Of a DNA stretch of 63,056 nt, positions 35,703 through 44,663 are shown in pieces. Every line of letters starts with the position of its first letter. The stretch's first letter is position 1. A program made the translations under genes and the position numbers. The notes beneath the pieces are model-generated. The model did no database searches, was not told where the DNA came from, and worked only from the letters and a program-made list of their open reading frames with translations. The DNA lies in the NCBI GenBank assembly GCA_934394665.1, contig CAKRRS010000006.1:1-63056 (forward strand), given 5' to 3'. The stretch is from an uncultured Acetatifactor sp. (lineage in GTDB: Bacteria > Bacillota > Clostridia > Lachnospirales > Lachnospiraceae).

Positions 35703-37814
35703 TTATACTTCAAAGATCAAATCGCCATAGGTAGGTACCGGCCATACCTTCTTGTCGACCATCATCTCCAGTGCATCCACAGGAGCTCTCAGGTCATCCA
35801 TTGCGGTATGTACCACATCTTTATAGAAGAAAGCGAGCTTCTTGGGATCTTCGATGCCTGCTGCCTCTGCCAGCTTATCCTCCAGTGCGGTCTCTGCAGC
35901 CTGTGCCTCTGCCAGCTTCTCGGAAACGCTCTTCAAAACGGTAGTCTGTACTGCTGCATCCGCCCCGGCGCTCTTCACTGCCAGTACGGTATCCGCCAGC
36001 GTCTTGGTGTATTCCATAACTGCCGGAATATACTGTTTCTTTGCCATATCTACCATGGTCAGTGCTTCGATATTGATGGTCTTGGAGTAGGTTTCATACA
36101 GAACCTCCTCGCGGGATCTCAGCTCAGCCTCGGTGAAGATACCGAACTTTTCAAACAGCTTGATGGACTTCTCGGTGGTCAGCGTCTCGGAAGCTTCTAC
36201 CATGGACTTAATGTTGGGAAGTCCTCTTCTGGCTGCTTCTTCTACCCATTCCTCGGAGTAGCCGTTGCCGTTGAAGATGATTCTCTGATGCTCAGTGAGG
36301 TATTTCTTGATCAGATCATGTACAGCAATATCGAAGTCTTCTGCCTTCTCCAGAATGTCAGCTGCTTCGCAGAAAGCTTCTGCAACGATAGCATTCAGCG
36401 TAGTATTGGGGCTTGCGATGGAATCCGCACTGCCTACCATACGGAACTCGAACTTGTTGCCGGTAAATGCAAACGGTGAAGTTCTGTTACGATCGGTAGC
36501 ATCTTTATCCAGATCAGGCAGTGTGGATACACCGGTCAACAGCTTACCACCCTGGATAGAATGGGTAGCATCACCGGTCTCAACCAGCTGCTTTACCACA
36601 TCCTCCAGCTGCTCGCCCAGGAATACGGAAATGATTGCGGGAGGTGCCTCGTTCGCTCCCAGTCTGTGATCGTTGCCGACGTCGGAAGCACTCTGGCGCA
36701 ACAGATCCGCATGCGTATCTACTGCTTTCAGGATACATGCCAGTACTAACAGGAACTGAATGTTCTCGTTCGGGGTATCACCGGGATCCAGAAGGTTCAC
36801 ACCGTTATCGGTTCCCAGAGACCAGTTGTTATGCTTACCGGATCCGTTGACTCCGGCAAAAGGCTTCTCATGCAGCAGGCAGGTCATACCGTGACGGCCG
36901 GCTACTTTCTTCATAGTCTCCATAACCAGCTGGTTGTGATCTACCGCAATGTTTGCAGTCTCATAAATAGGTGCCAGCTCGTGCTGTGCGGGAGCTACTT
37001 CGTTATGCTGTGTCTTTGCTGTTACTCCTAATTTCCACAGTTCAATGTTCAGATCTTTCATGAAGGAACCGATTCTTTCACGGATGGTTCCAAAATAATG
37101 ATCTTCCAGTTCCTGTCCTTTGGGAGCGGGTGCACCGAACAGGGTACGTCCTGCGAAGATCAGGTCTTCACGCTTTAAATATTTATCTCTGTCAACCAGG
37201 AAGTATTCCTGCTCCGGTCCTACACTTGCTACGACCTTGGTTGCTTCCATGTTGCCGAACAGTCTTACGATACGAAGTGCCTGGGTGCTGACAGCCTCCA
37301 TGGAACGAAGTAACGGAGTCTTCTTATCCAGTGCTTCCCCCTTGTAAGAGCAGAAAGCAGTGGGGATGCAGAGGATCACGCCGGTCGCATCTTCTTTCAG
37401 GAATGCGGGAGAGGTGATATCCCATGCGGTATAGCCTCTTGCCTCGAAAGTAGCTCGTAGTCCGCCGGAGGGGAAGGAGGATGCATCGGGCTCGCCCTTG
37501 ATCAGTTCCTTGCCGGAGAACTCCATGATCATCTTGCCGTACTCATCGGGATGGGTTACGAATGCGTCATGCTTCTCAGCCGTGATACCGGTCAACGGCT
37601 GGAACCAGTGAGTATAATGGGTCGCACCGTTTTCGATGGCCCAGTCCTTCATTGCTTTTGCTACAACATCTGCGGTAGCCAGGGACAGCTCTCCGCCGTG
37701 ATCAATAATCTTCTTCACTTCTTTGTAGACGCTCTTGGGTAATCTTTCCCTCATCTTCCCCAGAGTGAATACCTTACTGCCAAAGATTTCTTCCACGTTT
37801 AATACTTCACTCAT
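35703..37814 (-). CDS. glnN: Glutamine synthetase type III (copy 1)
   Basis: A 703-residue GSIII that joins ammonia and glutamate to glutamine using ATP. It shows the GSIII N-terminus VFTLGKMRERLPKSVYKEVK, the [12 protein letters not shown] region, the metal-binding EQEYFLVD and the [16 protein letters not shown] glutamate/ammonia segment, and [18 protein letters not shown]. The start at 37814 follows AAGGAGG and matches copy 2 in length; a longer frame upstream is untranslated leader. It has its own promoter and a two-hairpin leader resembling that of the amino-acid importer. Copy 2 is encoded directly upstream with high similarity. Confidence 0.97.
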   Translation of the reverse strand: MSEVLNVEEIFGSKVFTLGKMRERLPKSVYKEVKKIIDHGGELSLATADVVAKAMKDWAIENGATHYTHWFQPLTGITAEKHDAFVTHPDEYGKMIMEFSGKELIKGEPDASSFPSGGLRATFEARGYTAWDITSPAFLKEDATGVILCIPTAFCSYKGEALDKKTPLLRSMEAVSTQALRIVRLFGNMEATKVVASVGPEQEYFLVDRDKYLKREDLIFAGRTLFGAPAPKGQELEDHYFGTIRERIGSFMKDLNIELWKLGVTAKTQHNEVAPAQHELAPIYETANIAVDHNQLVMETMKKVAGRHGMTCLLHEKPFAGVNGSGKHNNWSLGTDNGVNLLDPGDTPNENIQFLLVLACILKAVDTHADLLRQSASDVGNDHRLGANEAPPAIISVFLGEQLEDVVKQLVETGDATHSIQGGKLLTGVSTLPDLDKDATDRNRTSPFAFTGNKFEFRMVGSADSIASPNTTLNAIVAEAFCEAADILEKAEDFDIAVHDLIKKYLTEHQRIIFNGNGYSEEWVEEAARRGLPNIKSMVEASETLTTEKSIKLFEKFGIFTEAELRSREEVLYETYSKTINIEALTMVDMAKKQYIPAVMEYTKTLADTVLAVKSAGADAAVQTTVLKSVSEKLAEAQAAETALEDKLAEAAGIEDPKKLAFFYKDVVHTAMDDLRAPVDALEMMVDKKVWPVPTYGDLIFEV

Positions 37815-37878
37815 CTTCGTTTCCTCCTTGTTTTGCATACTCTTCATGCTCCTGCGACTCTGTGGCTGGCAACTGTTG

Positions 37879-37927
37879 CTATTCAGAATCCACCTTCGCA
37901 AAACCGCATCTTCGATGCTCTGAATAG
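37879..37927. repeat. Dispersed ACTATTCAGAGC palindrome, copy C
   Basis: CTATTCAGA (37879-37887) pairs with TCTGAATAG (37919-37927); inside is CATC-TTC-GATG. It lies in the GSIII copy 1 leader between the attenuator hairpin and the start codon, the only copy that is in a leader and not at a gene end. Confidence 0.6.
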
Positions 37928-37930
37928 TCA

Positions 37931-37966
37931 CAAAAAAGGCGCTTACACTCCCTGTGTAAACGCCTT
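37931..37966 (-). terminator. Attenuator-type terminator hairpin in the GSIII copy 1 leader
   Basis: On the minus strand GGCGTTTACAC pairs with GTGTAAGCGCC around AGGGA, one mismatch, followed by TTTTTT. It is about 50 bases after the predicted start point and about 120 bases before the GSIII start codon. Sequence around it (AACGAAGGCGTTT ... GCGCCTTTTTTG) matches the hairpin upstream of the amino-acid importer (AACAAAGGCGTTT ... GCGCCTTTTTCTG). Regulated antitermination in response to nitrogen is inferred. Confidence 0.75.
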
Positions 37967-37994
37967 CGTTTCGCATTGAAAAATATTGAATTAT

Positions 37995-38008
37995 GAGGAT
38001 TGCTCCTC
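37995..38008 (-). promoter_or_regulatory. First leader hairpin of GSIII copy 1
   Basis: GAGGAGCAATCCTC on the minus strand forms a 4-5-bp stem with a short loop just after the predicted start point at about 38013. It precedes the terminator hairpin. Paired hairpins before a terminator are the form used by ANTAR-type antiterminators, but the loop AGCAAT does not fit the expected A1/G4 pattern. Confidence 0.45.
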
Positions 38009-38019
38009 TATGGTTCATT

Positions 38020-38048
38020 ACTATACAACAGATTTTTTTTGAATGCAA
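38020..38048 (-). promoter_or_regulatory. Promoter of GSIII copy 1
   Basis: The minus strand has TTGCAT (38043-38048) and TATAGT (38020-38025) separated by 17 bases. It lies 53 bases past the end of copy 2, so copy 1 can be expressed on its own. Confidence 0.75.
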
Positions 38049-38100
38049 TACCTTTTTTCAAAAAATTTATTATCACACCCAAAATGTCCTTTGCAGCGTC

Positions 38101-40212
38101 CTATACTTCAAACAACAGATCCGCATAGGTCGGGAACGGCCAGTACTGCTTATCTACCAGCTTCTCCAGTTCATCCGCAGGCTTTCTCAGCGCATTCATC
38201 GCCACCATGACTTCATCGTGATAGCAGAATGCCTGCTCCTTGCCACGCTCCATGGCAGATGCTTTCTTCTCCACTTCGAGAAGCGCTTCGCTTGCTTTCT
38301 CCATCTCGGTCAGTTTTCCTGTGATCTGCTGCAGCATACGGTTCGGAACATAAGCGTCCCCACCGGCTTCTTTGATCGCGATCACGGAATCTGCCAGAGA
38401 TCTGCTGTATTTCATCACCGCGGGAATGATCTGCTTATTCGCCATATCCACCATGGTCAGTGCCTCGATATTGATGGTCTTCGCATAGGTTTCATACAGG
38501 ACTTCCGCACGGGAGCGCAGCTCTGCCTCGGTGAAAATACCGAATTTTTCAAACAGATGAATGGCCTTCGGCGTCGTCAAGGTATCCACTGCCGCTACCA
38601 TGGAGGGGATGTTCGGCAGACCTCTTCTGGCCGCTTCCTCTTCCCATTCCTTGGCATAACCGTTGCCGTTGAAGATGATTCTCTGATGCTCGGTCATATA
38701 TTCTTTGATCAGATCATGTACTGCCATATCGAAATCTTCCGCACCTTCCAGGCGGTCTGCCGCCTCGCAGAAAGCTTCCGCCACAATGGCATTCAGGGTA
38801 GTATTGGGGCTTCCGATGGAATCCTCGCTTCCCACCATACGGAATTCGAATTTATTACCGGTGAATGCAAAGGGTGAAGTACGGTTTCTGTCCGTAGCGT
38901 CCTTTACAAAATCAGGCAGGGTGGACACCCCGGTACGAAGTACGCCGCCCTCTTTCAGATTGTCAGCCTTACCGGTCTCTACCAGCTGTGCCACCACATC
39001 CTCCAGCTGTTCGCCCAGGAAGATAGAAATAATGGCAGGCGGTGCCTCATAACCGCCCAGTCTGTGATCGTTGCCGACATTGGAAGCACTCTGGCGCAGC
39101 AGATCCGCATGGGTATCTACTGCTTTCATGATACATGCCAGCACCAGCAGGAACTGGATATTTTCATTGGGCGTCTGGCCGGGCTCTAAAAGATTCACAC
39201 CGTTATCGGTCGTAATAGACCAGTTGTTGTGCTTACCGGATCCGTTGACACCGGCAAAAGGCTTCTCATGCAGCATGCAGCGCAGGCCATGCTTGCCTGC
39301 TACACGCTTCAAAGTCTCCATCACCAGCTGGTTATGGTCTACCGCAACATTGGCAGATTCATAGATCGGCGCCACTTCGTGCTGTGCCGGAGCCGCCTCG
39401 TTATGCTGGGTCTTGGAAGTCACGCCCAGCTTCCACAGTTCGATATTCACATCATGCATAAATCCGCCGATCCGCTCACGGATCACGCCGAAATAATGAT
39501 CGTCCATCTCCTGTCCCTTGGGGGCAGGGGCACCGAACAGGGTACGTCCGGCAAAAATAATATCTTCACGCTGCAGCGCTTTTGCGGAATCCACGAGGAA
39601 ATATTCCTGCTCTGCGCCAACGGAAGGCAGTACCTTGGTAGCCTCCGTATTGCCGAACAGGCGGACGATACGGATTGCCTGCCTGCTCAGAGCTTCCATG
39701 GAACGAAGCAACGGGGTCTTCTTATCCAGTGCTTCGCCCTTATAAGAACAGAAAGCAGTAGGAATGCAAAGGGTCGGACCGGTAGCGGTCTCCTTGATGA
39801 ATGCAGGGGAAGTGATATCCCATGTGGTATAGCCTCTTGCTTCAAAGGTAGCACGTAAACCACCGGACGGGAAAGAAGATGCATCGGGTTCTCCCTTGAT
39901 CAGTTCCTTACCGGAGAACTCCATAATCATCCGACCGTCTTCGTCAGGGTGTGTCACAAAAGCATCATGCTTCTCTGCGGTGATTCCGGTCAGCGGCTGA
40001 AACCAGTGGGTATAATGGGTCGCTCCGTTTTCGATTGCCCAGTCCTTCATGGCTGCTGCCACGACATCGGCCGTTGCCAGGGAAAGTTCTCCCCCCTGAT
40101 CCATGACTCTTTTCACTTCTTTGTACGTACTCTTGGGGAGTCTCTCTTTCATCTTGCCCAAAGTAAATACCTTGCTGGCAAAAAGCTCCTCTACATTCAA
40201 TTCTTCGCGCAT
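38101..40212 (-). CDS. glnN: Glutamine synthetase type III (copy 2)
   Basis: 703 residues, same length as copy 1 and visibly identical over long stretches (for example [20 protein letters not shown] and [10 protein letters not shown]). All GSIII motifs noted for copy 1 are intact, so both should be active. N-terminus is [15 protein letters not shown]. Differences cluster in the C-terminal helical region (about residues 600-690). It has its own promoter (40256-40285) and no attenuator hairpin in its short leader, so the two copies probably are regulated differently. Confidence 0.96.
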   Translation of the reverse strand: MREELNVEELFASKVFTLGKMKERLPKSTYKEVKRVMDQGGELSLATADVVAAAMKDWAIENGATHYTHWFQPLTGITAEKHDAFVTHPDEDGRMIMEFSGKELIKGEPDASSFPSGGLRATFEARGYTTWDITSPAFIKETATGPTLCIPTAFCSYKGEALDKKTPLLRSMEALSRQAIRIVRLFGNTEATKVLPSVGAEQEYFLVDSAKALQREDIIFAGRTLFGAPAPKGQEMDDHYFGVIRERIGGFMHDVNIELWKLGVTSKTQHNEAAPAQHEVAPIYESANVAVDHNQLVMETLKRVAGKHGLRCMLHEKPFAGVNGSGKHNNWSITTDNGVNLLEPGQTPNENIQFLLVLACIMKAVDTHADLLRQSASNVGNDHRLGGYEAPPAIISIFLGEQLEDVVAQLVETGKADNLKEGGVLRTGVSTLPDFVKDATDRNRTSPFAFTGNKFEFRMVGSEDSIGSPNTTLNAIVAEAFCEAADRLEGAEDFDMAVHDLIKEYMTEHQRIIFNGNGYAKEWEEEAARRGLPNIPSMVAAVDTLTTPKAIHLFEKFGIFTEAELRSRAEVLYETYAKTINIEALTMVDMANKQIIPAVMKYSRSLADSVIAIKEAGGDAYVPNRMLQQITGKLTEMEKASEALLEVEKKASAMERGKEQAFCYHDEVMVAMNALRKPADELEKLVDKQYWPFPTYADLLFEV

Positions 40213-40255
40213 GTCCTTACTTCCCTTCGGTATACTATAGAATGATATCGAATAC

Positions 40256-40285
40256 AGTGTACAACATGTGCGTTATAGTGGTCAA
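40256..40285 (-). promoter_or_regulatory. Promoter of GSIII copy 2
   Basis: The minus strand has TTGACC (40280-40285) and TACACT (40256-40261) with 18 bases between; a TATAGT lies a further 20 bases downstream. No terminator hairpin lies between this promoter and the start codon, unlike copy 1. Confidence 0.55.
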
Positions 40286-40288
40286 TCA

Positions 40289-41794
40289 TTATTTTTGATG
40301 CCTTTTTTCAGTAACAAACTCCATAAAATATTGCAGACTGAGTATCGCGCCCAATAAAATTCCCGGCATCTGATTATACAGCTGACGGCTGTTTGCCTCC
40401 CACAGCATCAGGAACAAAAAAATGCCAAAAAATCCCAACTGACAGATCATAAGCAGCGGCGGTATCTTTTTTCCTTTGCACAAATTTACAAAGCATGCGG
40501 CAATTCCCAGCAAAAGTAATGCATACATGGTGCTAAGATAACAGAAACAATACTGGCTTGTCCGCCAGTAATATTTTCCCCACGGAGAAAACATCGCCCA
40601 TAACAGCACGCTGTCATCGTCCTCTGCCGGCAGGAACTCATTTGCACCCAGATTTCCGTTTGCAAAATTTCTGCAAATCTTACGTACCAGATGTTGCTTT
40701 TCCCAAAAACTGCTTTGATTTTGCCGGATATATTCCAGGCTGTACGCCTTTTTTTCCGCTGTAGTCTCCCGTTCCAAAAGCGAATACACAAACTCTTTGT
40801 TATTATTCCAGGAGCCGTCCTCTTTCATTCCCAATGCCACCCAGCTGATCAACGGATTGGCCGTAGCCTTCGACTGTCCGGTTACTTCATAGCTGTTCGT
40901 CCAGACGTGCATGGCAAGTCCAAAGAGTAACAGACACAACAAAAACAACATACTGTCCTTTTTCCTACAACGGATTCTCTGCCAGAGGATGACGAGTACC
41001 GCAGCGATCACCGGAATGACCGAGGTAATCTTCCAATTACATCCCAGCACAATACTTGCTGCAGCGCTCACGATCCAGAAAATTCTGCTTTTTTTCGTCT
41101 GTTGTCCTGCTTTTTTCAGAAAAGCAAGTGCCAGTATCCCCAGACCGAAGCTCATAGAATCGGTATAAAATACCGATGCCAATCCCCAGACCGGAAGCAG
41201 GCATACAAAGGCAAGAAACATCGGGAATCTCCATCTGGTGTCTCCCTCGCGCTCACACAGGTATCCGCATGCCCAGATGACGGATAGCATCTGAAGTACC
41301 TGTATTCCAAGGACAAAATGATACTGGGAAATGTGTAATGTATTTGCAATTCGAAACAGCAAAGACAGTAAAAGCATGGGATTTATATTATTGGCATAAT
41401 TCCGGAAATAGCTGGCATTTCCGATTGTCCCCTCGTTTGCCATACTCTCTGCCGCCGTGTAAACCTGTGCATAATCCGCAAGGGTATACACATTGTCCTG
41501 CCTGTTCATGGAAATCAGATACAATACGATTCCATAAATCACCAGACACAGTACATAAGCAACTGTTTTCCTGCCAAACCGGTCGTAGAGCCGGCTCCAC
41601 AGGATTCCTGCGCCCACTACGACTACGGTTCCCACGATTGTACCAATCAGCATCTGCCAGGGAATCAGATGATTGTCCGGATGTGCAATTGCAAGAACAA
41701 GCACCGTCAAAACCACTGCGAAAAGTACAGTATACGCCACAAAATTCAGCCACCGATATCTAATTTCACTACCGCTTTTTTGGGGGGTCGTCAT
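40289..41794 (-). CDS. Polytopic membrane protein, probable GT-C type glycosyltransferase
   Basis: 501 residues with about eleven membrane segments. An outer loop has the segment YTLADYAQVYTAAESMANEGTI and YFRNYANNINPMLLLSLLFR, a pattern seen in membrane glycosyltransferase-like proteins (GT-C/Mannosyltransferase-like) of Firmicutes; the exact family is not certain. The start codon shares one base with the stop of the U32 gene (TAATG), so it is translationally coupled to the tRNA-hydroxylation genes although it does not fit their job. Confidence 0.6.
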   Translation of the reverse strand: MTTPQKSGSEIRYRWLNFVAYTVLFAVVLTVLVLAIAHPDNHLIPWQMLIGTIVGTVVVVGAGILWSRLYDRFGRKTVAYVLCLVIYGIVLYLISMNRQDNVYTLADYAQVYTAAESMANEGTIGNASYFRNYANNINPMLLLSLLFRIANTLHISQYHFVLGIQVLQMLSVIWACGYLCEREGDTRWRFPMFLAFVCLLPVWGLASVFYTDSMSFGLGILALAFLKKAGQQTKKSRIFWIVSAAASIVLGCNWKITSVIPVIAAVLVILWQRIRCRKKDSMLFLLCLLLFGLAMHVWTNSYEVTGQSKATANPLISWVALGMKEDGSWNNNKEFVYSLLERETTAEKKAYSLEYIRQNQSSFWEKQHLVRKICRNFANGNLGANEFLPAEDDDSVLLWAMFSPWGKYYWRTSQYCFCYLSTMYALLLLGIAACFVNLCKGKKIPPLLMICQLGFFGIFLFLMLWEANSRQLYNQMPGILLGAILSLQYFMEFVTEKRHQK

Positions 41795-43092
41795 TATTTT
41801 CCACTTTCTTCCTGTCTGACGCGCAACAGATCATAATGTCCCGGCAATTGAGACAGCTTTATCCACAGTACCTGCTTCGGGTGCGGTGCGCTGTCCACGC
41901 TTTCACCGTCTTCTGTATACATGGTCTCCACTGTCACCGGTACATTCCTGCCGTCCGGCTTCATGATCTCAATGACGTCTCCCACACAGAATTTATTTCT
42001 CTGTTCGATCCGGCACAGTTCTGCCGTCCCTGCCAGTCCTTCCGGAAGCTTCTCCCAGATTTCTGCCGCAGTGTTCACTGCTTCCACGATTCCAAGATAG
42101 GTATATTCGTTCACATACGTATTGCTGTCATAGATCTGCGTGTTTTCATCCGGTTTGCCAAAATAAAAGCCCGTTGTAAACTGTCTGTAGGTACATTTGG
42201 AGATCTCCGCCTTGTACCAGTCCATATTTTTCTCATACAATTCCGGATCCGTAAAATAATCGTCGATTGCTTTACGGTAAGTTCTGGCAACGGTTGCCAC
42301 GTACAATGCGGTCTTCATGCGGCCTTCGATCTTCAGACTGTCGATGCCGGCTTCCACCAGTTCCGGAATGTGTTCGATCATGCACAGATCCTTGGAATTG
42401 AAAATATAGGTTCCGCGTTCGTTTTCATATACCGGCAGATATTCTCCCGGTCTGGTCTCTTCCACCACTGCATACTTCCAGCGACAAGGGTGCGTGCAGG
42501 CTCCTCTGTTGGCATCCCTTCCGGTGAAAAAGTTACTCAAAAGGCATCTGCCGGAATAGGAGATACACATTGCACCGTGTACAAAGCTCTCGATCTCCAT
42601 GTCTGCGGGAATCTTCTCGCGAATCCCTTTGATCTCCATTAACGACAGTTCTCTGGCAGATACCACTCTCTTTGCTCCCAGTTTCCACCAGAAAAGATAG
42701 GTTTCGTAGTTCGTATTATTCGCCTGCGTGGAGATATGCACTTCCACCTGCGGCCATACTTCTTTCGCAATCATAAACATTCCGGGATCGGAGATGATCA
42801 GCGCATCCGGCTGTTCCGGCTTCATGTCGCGTAATTCGGCAAAATATTTTCTGGCCCCTTCCAGATCATAGTTGTGTGCCAGAATATTGGCGGTCACATA
42901 GACCTTGACGCCGTGTGCATGGGCAAAAGCAACCCCTTCTGCCATCTCTTCGCTGCTGAAGTTTTTCGCTTTTGCACGCAGTCCGAAGGCTTCTCCGCCG
43001 ATATATACTGCATCGGCTCCGAACATTACCGCCGTCTTTAATACCTCCAGGCTGCTGGCAGGGATCAATAGTTCCGGTTTTTTATAAGTCAT
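41794..43092 (-). CDS. U32 family protein, tRNA uridine-34 hydroxylase (TrhP-like)
   Basis: A 432-residue U32 protein. The four iron-sulfur Cys are in HGAMCISYSGRC ... GACTHPC, and the fold contains ADAVYIGGEAFGLRA and SLKIEGRMKT. TrhP proteins make 5-hydroxyuridine at tRNA position 34 from prephenate-derived donors, which TrmR then methylates. The next gene upstream is the TrmR-like methyltransferase (11-base overlap), matching the trmR-trhP order of Bacillus, although that species has two trhP genes and here only one is present. Confidence 0.9.
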   Translation of the reverse strand: MTYKKPELLIPASSLEVLKTAVMFGADAVYIGGEAFGLRAKAKNFSSEEMAEGVAFAHAHGVKVYVTANILAHNYDLEGARKYFAELRDMKPEQPDALIISDPGMFMIAKEVWPQVEVHISTQANNTNYETYLFWWKLGAKRVVSARELSLMEIKGIREKIPADMEIESFVHGAMCISYSGRCLLSNFFTGRDANRGACTHPCRWKYAVVEETRPGEYLPVYENERGTYIFNSKDLCMIEHIPELVEAGIDSLKIEGRMKTALYVATVARTYRKAIDDYFTDPELYEKNMDWYKAEISKCTYRQFTTGFYFGKPDENTQIYDSNTYVNEYTYLGIVEAVNTAAEIWEKLPEGLAGTAELCRIEQRNKFCVGDVIEIMKPDGRNVPVTVETMYTEDGESVDSAPHPKQVLWIKLSQLPGHYDLLRVRQEESGK

Positions 43093-43753
43093 GTGATTTC
43101 TCCTCGTCTTTTCCGACTTTTGTACTCAGTGTCACACCATCACCCACCGGGAGAATCACTGTCTCCAGTTCCGGGTGATGCTTTAATTCATACAGGTATT
43201 CCCGCATTCTTGCATGAATGGTGCGGTTCCGTCTGGTAACTGCGAACCGGGATTCTATGATATCTCCGTCCTGCAATACGTTATCCGAGATCAATAATCC
43301 GCCCGGCGCAAGCAGTCTTAAGATATCCGGAAGGAAGTTGATGTACTGACCCTTAGCGGCATCCATGAAAATAATGTCATAAGAGCCTTCCAGTCCTTTC
43401 AGAATCTCCGTGGCATCGCCTTCCAACAGCGTAATCCGATCTTCTCTTCCCGTTTTCCGAAAATTTTCTTTGGCAATAGGAATCCGTTTTTCGTATTTTT
43501 CTATCGTTGTGATAGGGCAATCTGCCGGTGCATATTCACTCATCAGTAACGCAGAAAAGCCGATGGCTGTCCCGACTTCCAGGATGCTCTTCGGCTTCGT
43601 ATACGTTAATAAAAATTTCAACAGGCTTTGCATGGATCTGCGTATGATCGGAACCTGCGTCTCCCATGCGTATTTTTCAATCTCATTCAGCCACGCAGGA
43701 TTCCCACTGTCCAGGGAATCGATAAATGCGGACATTCTCTCATCTATAATCAT
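43082..43753 (-). CDS. trmR: O-methyltransferase, tRNA 5-hydroxyuridine methyltransferase (TrmR-like)
   Basis: A 223-residue class I SAM methyltransferase of the O-methyltransferase 3 family. SAM-binding motif ILEVGTAIGFSALLM, acidic LLEGDATEIL and metal-binding IIFMDAAKGQYINFLPDIL and LLISDNVLQDG are intact. In Bacillus subtilis TrmR methylates 5-hydroxyuridine at position 34 to 5-methoxyuridine. Here it sits between the MltG-like stub and the U32 gene, as in Bacillus, which supports this role over other O-methyltransferases. Confidence 0.88.
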   Translation of the reverse strand: MIIDERMSAFIDSLDSGNPAWLNEIEKYAWETQVPIIRRSMQSLLKFLLTYTKPKSILEVGTAIGFSALLMSEYAPADCPITTIEKYEKRIPIAKENFRKTGREDRITLLEGDATEILKGLEGSYDIIFMDAAKGQYINFLPDILRLLAPGGLLISDNVLQDGDIIESRFAVTRRNRTIHARMREYLYELKHHPELETVILPVGDGVTLSTKVGKDEEKSHDL

Positions 43754-43780
43754 ACTATTTATCCTATAAAATCAACCGGA

Positions 43781-44233
43781 TTAATTTGCCACCGTCTCTG
43801 TGCCTTGCGTCTCTCCGGTCACCGCACTTCCGTTATCTATGGTCTCGACAGACTCTTCCGTCGCGCTTTCGCTCTGCCCCGACATCACTTCCATCATCTC
43901 TTCTGCCGTCATTGCAGTGCTCAGTTCATAGGTTCCGGGTTTCCAGTCCTTTTTATACTCTGAGAACAAATACTGTAATGCGAACAGTTTCCCGTCTCTT
44001 ACCAGACCTTTGTCCTGCATGGTCTCGCCAATCTGTGTCGCTGACATATCTGAAGTCAATGTCACGGTGATCTTACGGCCTTCTCCGGAAGAGAGCGCCG
44101 GCTCCGTGAAAATACGATAACCATAATCATAGCATTTGGATGCGCCGGTATACACCAGGTACACCACCACTACCGCAAATACTACTTTTAAAATGGCACC
44201 TAATACTGCACCTGCCAGATTTGTTGCTTTCAT
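43781..44233 (-). CDS. MltG-like protein without catalytic domain
   Basis: 150 residues: one membrane segment (about residues 7-30), then a domain ITVTLTSDMSATQIGETMQDKGLVRD ... WKPGTYELSTAMTAEEMMEVMSG that matches the N-terminal LysM-like half of the endolytic transglycosylase MltG. The catalytic YceG domain (200 or so residues) is absent; instead there is an acidic Ser/Thr/Glu tail. In Bacillus a full mltG precedes trmR, so this is a reduced version at the same site, not a sequencing break: the reading frame ends cleanly. Start at 44233 after AAAGGAC. Confidence 0.8.
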   Translation of the reverse strand: MKATNLAGAVLGAILKVVFAVVVVYLVYTGASKCYDYGYRIFTEPALSSGEGRKITVTLTSDMSATQIGETMQDKGLVRDGKLFALQYLFSEYKKDWKPGTYELSTAMTAEEMMEVMSGQSESATEESVETIDNGSAVTGETQGTETVAN

Positions 44234-44246
44234 GTTTTGTCCTTTC

Positions 44247-44582
44247 CTATTCAAACCGCATCTGATCCGTAACATAGAGACCGATTTCCTGCATCATACG
44301 GCAAAAAGCCAGTTCAGCCGCCAGGAAATCCGACACAAGCGGATTCTCACGAAATGCTTCGTTCTCCCTGGTGAACTGGTCGATCTTGTCAAAGGTCGTG
44401 TCTCTGTTGGTCTGCAGTTCAAAATTGCGTGTCCTGTAATCGTCGATCTGCTTTTTAAGTTCCGGCTGCTCTTTCACACGTTCCAGCTGTCTGCGATATT
44501 CTAAATAGGTGTCCGTGTTGCGGATTGCCTGCACCATCTGTTCCACAGCCTGGTTTACCTTTGCGTCGGATGTAATTTTCAT
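44247..44582 (-). CDS. YlbF family protein
   Basis: A 111-residue helical protein of the YlbF/YmcA family (DUF964). Helix content is high, with QLERVKEQPELKKQIDDYR and FELQ characteristic of the family. YlbF and YmcA proteins act with YaaT as a complex affecting RNase Y and sporulation/competence in Bacillus. Its partners YmcA and YaaT are not in the window. It overlaps no gene and lies 82 bases downstream of the RNase J stop. Confidence 0.85.
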   Translation of the reverse strand: MKITSDAKVNQAVEQMVQAIRNTDTYLEYRRQLERVKEQPELKKQIDDYRTRNFELQTNRDTTFDKIDQFTRENEAFRENPLVSDFLAAELAFCRMMQEIGLYVTDQMRFE

Positions 44583-44663
44583 CTGCCTGCGACCTTTCTG
44601 TACGACTCTTTGTTTTACGTACCTTTACTTAATGTGATACCAGTACATCGATATGCGAATCTT

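Noticed and set aside
35703..38048. Longer 781-codon reading of GSIII copy 1
   Set aside because: The extra 78 codons run through the leader's promoter start point, terminator hairpin and a palindrome; AGGAGG and paralog alignment place the start at 37814.
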